From Actinomyces sp. ZJ308 (lineage in GTDB: Bacteria; Actinomycetota; Actinomycetes; Actinomycetales; Actinomycetaceae), in contig NZ_JAAIJY010000003.1 in assembly GCF_011752065.1 (NCBI RefSeq), positions 124,001-188,000 on the forward strand: a stretch of 64,000 nt of DNA. The letters run 5' to 3'. Shown here in pieces: positions 34,271 to 41,175 of this stretch (position 1 is the first letter of the stretch; each line of letters starts with the position of its first letter). The notes under the pieces are model-generated. The model did not search any database, had not been told where the DNA came from, and saw nothing but the letters and a program-made list of their open reading frames with translations. Made by a program: the position numbers and the translations under genes.

Positions 34271-37200
34271 ATGGCTGCCATGGATCGCGACACTTTCATT
34301 CCCGTCGGGGCATCGATTGCAAAACTGCTCCTCATAGCCTCCGGGCAGGGAACGCTCGCCGCAGCGGTTGGTGAAGGTGCCGGGCTGTTGGCGAGGCTCC
34401 GTGGAATGCTGGAGATCGGCGGAAAACGGGCGGCATTCGCAGAAAAGATCGCCGACGACGCAGCAACGCAGTTGCTCCGAGAGCATCAGAGGATTTCCGA
34501 GGCCGACTGGCATGTGGCGGCGAGGTTGGTCGCGTCCCTCATCGACCGGCTCTCGGAGAAGAAACGGCTTGTCGCGGAATATGACTGGAGAAAACTGAGG
34601 CAGGCTCTTCTGGACCTGGGTGGCACAGACCTGCGCAGCAATCTGGTGGATGAGTCGGCGAGGCAATCCTTCGACTGGGTGCTTGAGGTGGCGTGCCAGC
34701 ACATTGTTGCCTGCTTCACTGAAAAGGAGATGTTGGTCTCCATTCTTGAGAGTGTCGAGCAGGTCCGTGCCGGGATTCAACGACTTGCCGACCGTCCTGC
34801 TGGAGCCTCGCAGACGCGTGCCGTTGTTGCTGACCATATCGAAGTTGTCCGCGACCTTGCTCCGGATCCCCTGGAGGATCGAGAGCGAGAGTTAGCCGAG
34901 CTAGAAGCATTTGTCCGTGGGACGCAGGACACTTGGTACACCATGGAGGCGAGCATGGTTAGCGGTAAAACCGCCCTCATGTCCTCTTTCGCGTTGAATC
35001 CTCCCGATGACGCATGCGTTGTGTCTTTCTTTGCTCGCCGCATCGGTGGCGACGGGAACGACTGGAGGAGTTTTTCCTTTGTTGCCGGGGCGCAGTTATC
35101 AGAGATCTTGGGAGATGAGTATACCGAGCGCGTGTCCGATCCGGCATCCCAGGACACCGAGTTCCGTCAGCTTCTGCGCCAAGCAGCAACGGCGTGGCGA
35201 TCAGATAAGAACCCTCGACCTCTGGTTCTTCTCATTGATGGAGTGGACGAGGATTCCTACTACGAGCGTCCGGATGATGCTGCAGCCAAGTCCATTCTAT
35301 CGTTGCTGCCGCGACACCTCCCCGAAGGTGTGAAGGTGACGACAGCGTCTCGGCTGAACCCTCGGTTGCCAGAGGATATAGTATGCAATACTCCGAGGGT
35401 GATTGTCTCACTTAAACCTTCTCCTATCGCTCAAAAGAAGATCAATCAGAAGGATATTGAAACGTTCTTCAAGTCTGATTTTGCTGCAGATATTGGGGCG
35501 TTTCTGGCTGCATGTGGCGGATCATTGACCATAGATGAACTGCGTCAGTTGGTCTCTATGTGTCGTTATCGTGACAATGTGTCGAGCAGAGACATAAAAG
35601 CATGTGTGGATCGTTCTCCCGGTCGAATGCTCATGAGGGTCAATGTTGGCTTCGGTGGTCAAGGGGGCGTGTCTTACGCTCTTGGACATGATGCTGTTTT
35701 GCGGGCTGTGGTACGTGAGATCGCTCCGGATCTTTTCGGAGACGATAGTGGAGCGGGAGGTGTGGATTGGTGGGCACAGAACCGCGAGGAGGCATTAAAG
35801 CCGTACCGTGAGATCGTCCGGAAATGGGTGGTGGATCGGGCTGGTGAGGGGTGGGGTAGAGCAACGCCAAATTATATGTTGAGTAATGCTTGCTTCAATC
35901 TCATGCTAAACCATGACATTCAGGTCGTGCTTGACCCTGGTCGCTACAACGAGATGCGGCGCCGTTTCGGGCGGAGATCTCGGGTTCTGCGAAAGATTGA
36001 CCTGGAGTACTTCAAAACATTGGATGTAAATCGTGGAGAAGTTTCTGAGAGTGTGATGACACCCCTTCTTGATGTTGCTGAGCTGAGAGAATCGCTCGCG
36101 CGGGCATCTATTTATTTTCCCGGATTGCCTAGGCTCTACGTCTCATATTTCAGTGCTGCTCCTGAGGATGCATTAGATGTGGTGTTATCTGTTGATGAAC
36201 CGAAGGGCAGGATGAACGCTCTTAGTGAAACAATGAAGGCGGCTATGGAATCTGGGTGCGGCTACGCATTCTCGCCGCTCTTTCGTGCTGTGCTTGAATC
36301 CTTGGTTTCTTGTCGAGATCTGCATGATGAAATTCTGTGTATATTGGTGGATATGCTCGCGTCCATTAGCTGCGTGAGGAAGGAGTCTCAGGTCGATGTT
36401 GATGAAGTTTTCAATCTAGAGGGCTGGGTCAAAGAGATTCTCGTTTCCGCAAAAATGGAAGGATGCTTCCTTCCAGTGTGCTCCTTGTTGTTTAAGCAAA
36501 TCGACGATTTGAGTGATAGTGCTTATGTGATCGCACCTCTTCTTCTTGCTGAATATATGGCGGAGCGGATCGGAGATCTCGGGTTGCGTGCGCGGACTCT
36601 GGCGGAGCTGGCGGGTGTGCTGGCTCGGGTGGGTGAGACTGGGAGGGCGAGGTGGGTTGCCGAGAACACAGTGGGCATGGCCGAGCGGATCGAGAATCCC
36701 TGGCAGCACGATCTGGTTCTGGAGGAGGTGGCGGGGGTGATGGCTCGGGTGGGCCTGACTGATGAGGCCCTCGCCTTAGCCGAGCGGATCGAAGTTTCCT
36801 GGGAGCCTGAACAGGTGCTGGCAGTGGTTACTAGGGTTACTGATGTGCTGGCCCAGGCAGGTCAGACTGAAAGGGCTCGGCGGGTTGCTGAGGATGCGGT
36901 GGGCGTTACTGAGCGGTTTGAGGACCCTGTGCATCAGGAGCTGGCTCTGGCGAGAGTTACGGGGGTGTTGGCTCGGGTGGGCTTGACCGATGAGGCCTTC
37001 GTCACGGCCTCGCGGATCGGAGATCTCGGGTTACGTGCCTTGGCCTTGGCGAGAGTGGCGGATGCGTTGGCTCGGGCAGGTGAGGCTGAGGGAGCGCGGC
37101 GGGTTGCTGAGGACGCGGTGGGCGTTACTGAGCGGTTTGAGGATCCCTGGGAGCACGAACCTGTTCTGGAGGAGGTGGCGGGGGTGTTGGCTCGGGTGGG

Positions 37201-38209
37201 CCTGACTGATGAGGCCCTTGCCTTAGCCAAGCGGATCAAAGCTTCCGGGGAGCGTGCACGGGTGCTGGCAGCGGTTGCTGAGGCGCTGGCCCAGGCAGGT
37301 CAGACTGAAAGGGCTCGGCGGGTTGCTGAGGACGCGGTGAGCGTGGCTGAGCGGTTTGAGGATCCCTGGGAGCACGAACCTGTTCTGGAGGAGGTGGCGG
37401 GGGTGTTGGCTCGGGTGGGCCTGACTGATGAGGCCCTTGCCTTAGCCAAGCGGATCAAAGCTTCCGGGGAGCGTGCACGGGTGCTGGCAGCGGTTGCTGA
37501 GGCGCTGGCCCAGGCAGGTCAGACTGAAAGGGCTCGGCGGGTTGCTGAGGACGCGCTGAGCATGGCCGAGCGGATCGAGAATCCCTGGCTGCACGAACTT
37601 GCTCTGGAGGAGGTGGCGGGGGCGTTGGCTCGGGTGGGCCTGACTGATGAGGCCCTTGCCATGGCCGAGCGGATCAAAGCTTCCGAGAAGCGTGCACGGG
37701 TGCTGGCAGCGCTTACTGATGCGCTGGCCCAGGCAGGGCGGGCCGATGATGCCTTGAGAACTGTGGCGGCAATATATGATCCGAATTCCCGAAGTTATGT
37801 GCAATCCGCGTTCACTAAGGCACTTGTACGCGAAGGATCATCGGACGAAGCTGCCGAAGCGATGCGTGTCGAGCTCGCCTGGGCAAGAGGAATTGCACAA
37901 CGTCAGGATGCCGCAGAATGCTACGCCACACTCGCAACGGCATGCCTTGATGCCACCGACCACGTGGACGCAAAATCCACAATGCGTGAGCAGTGGCTCG
38001 GTCTGGCCCGCTCTGCACTCGCCCATTCCTGGTTGTACGGAGCGTTGGTCTGGGATCATTTCGACATCCTGATGCGTGTAGCCCCAGGCCTGGCTGTTCG
38101 GCTGGTCAACGAGCGGATCCTTGCCGCTCCTGAAGGCGGCACCGACCCAGAGACCGAACCTGGCTGCGGGTTCGAAGGGCCTGGCGGGGAGGCCGGGTCG
38201 TACCGTTAG
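34271..38209 (+). CDS. STAND/NACHT-like NTPase with C-terminal TPR-like repeats (putative defence sensor)
   Basis: 1312 residues in three parts. (1) An N-terminal helical region (about 1-200), including ISEADWHVAARLVASLIDRL and VLEVACQHIVACF, resembles the helical domain preceding NACHT modules in actinobacterial STAND proteins. (2) The NTPase (about 205-480) has Walker A ASMVSGKT (227-234, Ala for the first Gly), Walker B LLIDGVDED (320-328) and a TTASR sensor (357-361). (3) TPR-like helical repeats (about 757-1173) come in units of 73-76 residues, two almost identical in DNA. The architecture fits signal-transduction ATPases such as Avs anti-phage proteins. GC content and codon use differ sharply from both neighbours, indicating acquisition. 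No catalytic effector was recognised, so a defence function is inference. ATG 34271 has GAGGAG 5 bases upstream. Confidence 0.85.
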   Translation: MAAMDRDTFIPVGASIAKLLLIASGQGTLAAAVGEGAGLLARLRGMLEIGGKRAAFAEKIADDAATQLLREHQRISEADWHVAARLVASLIDRLSEKKRLVAEYDWRKLRQALLDLGGTDLRSNLVDESARQSFDWVLEVACQHIVACFTEKEMLVSILESVEQVRAGIQRLADRPAGASQTRAVVADHIEVVRDLAPDPLEDRERELAELEAFVRGTQDTWYTMEASMVSGKTALMSSFALNPPDDACVVSFFARRIGGDGNDWRSFSFVAGAQLSEILGDEYTERVSDPASQDTEFRQLLRQAATAWRSDKNPRPLVLLIDGVDEDSYYERPDDAAAKSILSLLPRHLPEGVKVTTASRLNPRLPEDIVCNTPRVIVSLKPSPIAQKKINQKDIETFFKSDFAADIGAFLAACGGSLTIDELRQLVSMCRYRDNVSSRDIKACVDRSPGRMLMRVNVGFGGQGGVSYALGHDAVLRAVVREIAPDLFGDDSGAGGVDWWAQNREEALKPYREIVRKWVVDRAGEGWGRATPNYMLSNACFNLMLNHDIQVVLDPGRYNEMRRRFGRRSRVLRKIDLEYFKTLDVNRGEVSESVMTPLLDVAELRESLARASIYFPGLPRLYVSYFSAAPEDALDVVLSVDEPKGRMNALSETMKAAMESGCGYAFSPLFRAVLESLVSCRDLHDEILCILVDMLASISCVRKESQVDVDEVFNLEGWVKEILVSAKMEGCFLPVCSLLFKQIDDLSDSAYVIAPLLLAEYMAERIGDLGLRARTLAELAGVLARVGETGRARWVAENTVGMAERIENPWQHDLVLEEVAGVMARVGLTDEALALAERIEVSWEPEQVLAVVTRVTDVLAQAGQTERARRVAEDAVGVTERFEDPVHQELALARVTGVLARVGLTDEAFVTASRIGDLGLRALALARVADALARAGEAEGARRVAEDAVGVTERFEDPWEHEPVLEEVAGVLARVGLTDEALALAKRIKASGERARVLAAVAEALAQAGQTERARRVAEDAVSVAERFEDPWEHEPVLEEVAGVLARVGLTDEALALAKRIKASGERARVLAAVAEALAQAGQTERARRVAEDALSMAERIENPWLHELALEEVAGALARVGLTDEALAMAERIKASEKRARVLAALTDALAQAGRADDALRTVAAIYDPNSRSYVQSAFTKALVREGSSDEAAEAMRVELAWARGIAQRQDAAECYATLATACLDATDHVDAKSTMREQWLGLARSALAHSWLYGALVWDHFDILMRVAPGLAVRLVNERILAAPEGGTDPETEPGCGFEGPGGEAGSYR
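36694..37790 (+). repeat. Five tandem 219-228 bp units in the STAND gene
   Basis: Units begin at about 36694, 36922, 37141, 37360 and 37579 (spacing 228, 219, 219, 219). Positions 37128-37336 and 37347-37555 read as an exact direct repeat of about 209 bp; the others diverge moderately. All spacings are multiples of three. Confidence 0.9.
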
Positions 38210-38212
38210 GAT
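38207..38212 (+). promoter_or_regulatory. pfp -10 box overlapping the STAND stop codon
   Basis: TAGGAT, whose first three bases are the TAG stop of the STAND gene; leader about 32 nt with ribosome-binding site AAGGAAAGG at 38235-38243. Confidence 0.5.
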
Positions 38213-38249
38213 GGTCTCGTCACTCCTCGTACCCAAGGAAAGGTTCCCG

Positions 38250-39479
38250 ATGTCGATTCGTCGCGTCGCCCTGCTCACCGCTGGCGGTTTCGCCCCCTGT
38301 CTGTCCGCCGCCGTCGGCGACCTCATCGAGCGCTACACGCAGGTCGCTCCCGAGGTCGAGATCATCGCCTACCAGTACGGCTACCACGGCCTGCTCACCG
38401 GCAACTACATCGTCATCGACGACGAGGCCCGCAAGAACGCCGGCATCCTGCGCGACTTCGGCGGGTCCCCGATCGGCAACTCCCGCGTCAAGCTCACCAA
38501 CGCCAAGAACCTCGTCGAGCGCGGCCTGGTCGCTGAGGGCGTCAACCCCCTGGAGTTCGCCGCCGAGCAGCTGCGCAAGGACGGCGTCGACGTCCTGCAC
38601 ACCATCGGCGGTGACGACACCAACACCACCGCTGCGGACCTGGCCGCCTACCTCCACGAGAACGACTACGAGCTCACCGTCGTCGGCCTGCCCAAGACCA
38701 TCGACAACGACGTCGTCCCGATCCGCCAGTCCCTGGGTGCCTGGACCGCGGCCGACGAGGGCGCCGGCTTCGCCTTCAACGTCATCGGCGAGCACCGCTC
38801 CAACCCCCGCATGCTCATCGTCCACGAGTGCATGGGCCGCAACTGCGGTTACCTCACCGCCGAGACCGCCCGCCGCTACCACGACCTGCTTCAGACCAAG
38901 CAGTGGGCCCCCTCCCTGGGCCTGACCAAGGAGCGCTGGGACGTCCACGCCGTCTTCGTCCCCGAGATGAAGCTCGACATCGCCGCCGAGGCCGAGCGCC
39001 TCAAGGCCATCATGGACGAGCAGGGCAACGTCAACATCTTCCTGTCCGAGGGCGCCGGCGTCCCCGAGATCATCGCCGAGATGGAGGCCGCCGGCCAGGA
39101 GGTCCAGCGCGACCCCTTCGGCCACGTCAAGCTCGACACCATCAACCCCGGCCAGTGGTTCGCCAAGCAGTTCGCCGAGCTCATCGGCGCTGAGAAGGTC
39201 ATGGTCCAGAAGTCCGGCTACTACTCGCGCGCCGCACACGCCAACGCCGAGGACCTGGCCCTCATCAAGAAGATGTGCGACCTGGCCGTCGACTGCGCCC
39301 TGCGCGGCGAGTCCGGTGTCATCGGCCAGGACGAGGAGAACAACGACGAGCTCACCGCGATCGCCTTCCCGCGCATCGCCGGCGCCAAGCCCTTCGACAT
39401 CACCCAGCAGTGGTTCACCGACCTCATGGCCGACCTCGGCCAGAAGGTCGAGCCCGCCGAGGCCGCTCCCGAGCACTGA
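38250..39479 (+). CDS. pfp: Pyrophosphate-dependent 6-phosphofructokinase
   Basis: Interconverts fructose-6-phosphate and fructose-1,6-bisphosphate in glycolysis. The 409-residue protein has GGDDTNTTA near residue 121, with Asp in place of the second Gly of the ATP-type GGDGS motif, and PKTIDND, both marks of the PPi-dependent group. MGRNCGYLTAETA and the active-site region around INPGQW complete the family pattern. A PPi-dependent PFK is established biochemically in Actinomyces naeslundii, which agrees. The reaction is reversible, so it can also serve gluconeogenesis. AAGGAAAGG precedes ATG 38250, and a strong hairpin follows the stop. Confidence 0.93.
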   Translation: MSIRRVALLTAGGFAPCLSAAVGDLIERYTQVAPEVEIIAYQYGYHGLLTGNYIVIDDEARKNAGILRDFGGSPIGNSRVKLTNAKNLVERGLVAEGVNPLEFAAEQLRKDGVDVLHTIGGDDTNTTAADLAAYLHENDYELTVVGLPKTIDNDVVPIRQSLGAWTAADEGAGFAFNVIGEHRSNPRMLIVHECMGRNCGYLTAETARRYHDLLQTKQWAPSLGLTKERWDVHAVFVPEMKLDIAAEAERLKAIMDEQGNVNIFLSEGAGVPEIIAEMEAAGQEVQRDPFGHVKLDTINPGQWFAKQFAELIGAEKVMVQKSGYYSRAAHANAEDLALIKKMCDLAVDCALRGESGVIGQDEENNDELTAIAFPRIAGAKPFDITQQWFTDLMADLGQKVEPAEAAPEH

Positions 39480-39515
39480 GAGATCTCAGGCTGAGCCTGA
39501 ACCCCTCATCGCACC

Positions 39516-39550
39516 GTGGCCGGTGCCGTCCACCTGACGGCGCCGGCCAC
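39516..39550 (+). terminator. pfp terminator
   Basis: Stem of 15 positions (GTGGCCGG, one U-G pair, GCCGTC on the left; GACGGC and CCGGCCAC on the right) with loop CACCT. No T-run after it. Confidence 0.75.
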
Positions 39551-39588
39551 ACGTGTTGAGAGCGCAAAGGCACTCAGACAGCCCCGTA

Positions 39589-39721
39589 TGTCACTGCTGG
39601 AGACTTTTCACCCACGCTGTGGCGCCCCTTGCTCTCCGAACCTTCACGTTTGCGCAGGTCGCAGCCTTACGGCCACTGCGCTCATGCGCTGCCGCAGCCT
39701 TAAAAGTCTCCCGCAGTGACA
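39589..39721. repeat. 133-bp element with 20-bp inverted ends and nested hairpins
   Basis: Outer arms 39589-39608 and 39702-39721 pair at 19 of 20 positions (TGTCACTGC at one edge, GAGACTTTT inward). Inside: CCAC/GTGG (39612-39622), GCGCA (39652-39656) with TGCGC (39685-39689), and within that CGCAG (39660-39664) with CTGCG (39676-39680). No clear target-site duplication or ORF. Could be a structured RNA or a small non-autonomous mobile element. Confidence 0.7.
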
Positions 39722-39797
39722 CAATCCGCCCTCAAGCCCCGGGCTTCGCCTCGTTCCGCGATGCGGCGCCGATTCCGGGCGATACTCCCGGCTGTCC

Positions 39798-39803
39798 TAT
39801 GCT
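39798..39803 (+). promoter_or_regulatory. aroG -10 box
   Basis: TATGCT, 7 bases before GTG 39811; leaderless. Confidence 0.6.
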
Positions 39804-39810
39804 GACGGGC

Positions 39811-41163
39811 GTGATGAACGAGCTCTCCGCCGCCCGCACGGACGTCCAGGCCCCCGCTTGGCGCCACCTGCCCGCACTGCAGCAGCCGGCCTACCCCGAC
39901 GAGGCCGTGCTGGCCGACGTGGTGACGGACCTGCGCCGCCGGCCCCCGCTCGTCTTCGCCGGAGAGGTCGACTCCCTGCGCGACCTCATCGCCCAGGCCA
40001 GCACCGGGGACGCCTTCGTCCTCATGGGCGGGGACTGCGCCGAGTCCTTCACCCACAACACGGCTGACAACATCCGCCTCAAGGTCCAGACCATCCTGCA
40101 GATGGCCGCCGTCCTGACCTACGGCGCCTCCACGCCCGTGGTCAAGGTCGGCCGCATGGCCGGTCAGTACGCCAAGCCCCGCAGCTCGGACACCGAGACC
40201 CGTGGCGAGGTCACCCTGCCGGCCTTCCGCGGCGACTCCGTCAACGGCCACGAGTTCACCCCCGAGGCCCGTGTCCCCGACCCCAGGCGCATGCTGGACG
40301 CCTACCTGCGCTCGGGCACCACCCTCAACCTCATCCGCGCCTTCACCATGGGCGGTTACGCGGACCTGCGCGAGGTCCACTCCTGGAACCGCGGCTTCAC
40401 CGCCAACCCCGCCTACAAGCGCTTCGAGTCCTTCGCCGACGAGATCGACCGGGCCATGCGCTTCATGGAGGCCGCCGGCGTCGACTTCGACGCCCTGCGC
40501 CAGGTTGACTTCTACGCCGCCCACGAGGCCCTGCTCCTGGAGTACGAGGACGCCATGATCCGCGAGGACTCCCGCTCCGGGCGCCTCTACGACACCTCCG
40601 CCCACATGCTCTGGGTGGGGGAGCGCACCCGTGAGGCCGACGGCGCCCACGTGGCCGTCCTGGCCGGCGTCCACAACCCCGTGGGCGTCAAGGTCGGCCC
40701 CACCACGTCCCCCGACGACGTGACCCGGCTCATGGACCGCCTCAACCCCGACGGCGTGCCCGGGCGCCTGTCCCTCATCACCCGCATGGGCGCGAGCCGC
40801 ATCCGCCAGGCCCTACCGCCGCTGGTCGAGGCGGTGCGCGCCGACGGGCGCCCCGTCACCTGGATCACCGACCCCATGCACGGCAACACCATCACCTCGG
40901 ACAACGGCTACAAGACCCGCCGCTTCGAGACGATCCTCGACGAGATCCGCGGCTTCTTCGAGGTCCACCGCGCTCTTGGCACCGTCCCGGGCGGCATCCA
41001 CGTCGAGCTCACCGGCGACGACGTCACCGAGGTCCTCGGCGGGGGCGAGCACATCGACGAGGCCGGCCTGGCCGAGCACTACGAGACCCTCGTCGACCCG
41101 CGCCTCAACCACCAGCAGTCCCTCGAGGTCGCCTTCGAGATCGCCGAGATGCTCAAGGGCTGA
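39811..41163 (+). CDS. aroG: 3-deoxy-7-phosphoheptulonate synthase, class II
   Basis: First enzyme of the shikimate pathway (phosphoenolpyruvate plus erythrose-4-phosphate), 450 residues. Class II features: the N-terminal LPALQQPAYPDEA segment, GGDCAESF with the metal-binding Cys, VVKVGRMAGQYAKPRS, the long central RAFTMGGYADLREVHSWNRGF, and C-terminal ITRMGASRIRQ, WITDPMHGNT and GGIHVELTGDDVTEVLGG. The GTG at 39811 (directly followed by ATG) is preferred because TATGCT lies 7 bases upstream; the frame is open to 39553 but that covers the inverted-repeat element. Convergent with the kinase gene 12 bp away, as for aroG and pknL in mycobacteria. Confidence 0.95.
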   Translation: MMNELSAARTDVQAPAWRHLPALQQPAYPDEAVLADVVTDLRRRPPLVFAGEVDSLRDLIAQASTGDAFVLMGGDCAESFTHNTADNIRLKVQTILQMAAVLTYGASTPVVKVGRMAGQYAKPRSSDTETRGEVTLPAFRGDSVNGHEFTPEARVPDPRRMLDAYLRSGTTLNLIRAFTMGGYADLREVHSWNRGFTANPAYKRFESFADEIDRAMRFMEAAGVDFDALRQVDFYAAHEALLLEYEDAMIREDSRSGRLYDTSAHMLWVGERTREADGAHVAVLAGVHNPVGVKVGPTTSPDDVTRLMDRLNPDGVPGRLSLITRMGASRIRQALPPLVEAVRADGRPVTWITDPMHGNTITSDNGYKTRRFETILDEIRGFFEVHRALGTVPGGIHVELTGDDVTEVLGGGEHIDEAGLAEHYETLVDPRLNHQQSLEVAFEIAEMLKG

Positions 41164-41175
41164 GAGCCACCGCCG

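Larger units (their letters stand above)
39480..39810 (+). other. 331-bp intergenic region pfp-aroG
   Basis: Contains, in order, the pfp terminator (39516-39550), the nested inverted-repeat element (39589-39721) and the aroG promoter (39798-39803). The stretch 39722-39797 between them shows nothing I could assign. Confidence 0.7.

Noticed and set aside
36694-37790. Direct repeats considered as a CRISPR array
   Set aside because: Units are 219-228 bp, coding, in frame and contiguous, without spacers.
38172-38186. GGGTTCGAAGGGC resembling a tRNA T-arm
   Set aside because: No acceptor, anticodon or D-arm can be folded around it and it lies within the STAND coding end.
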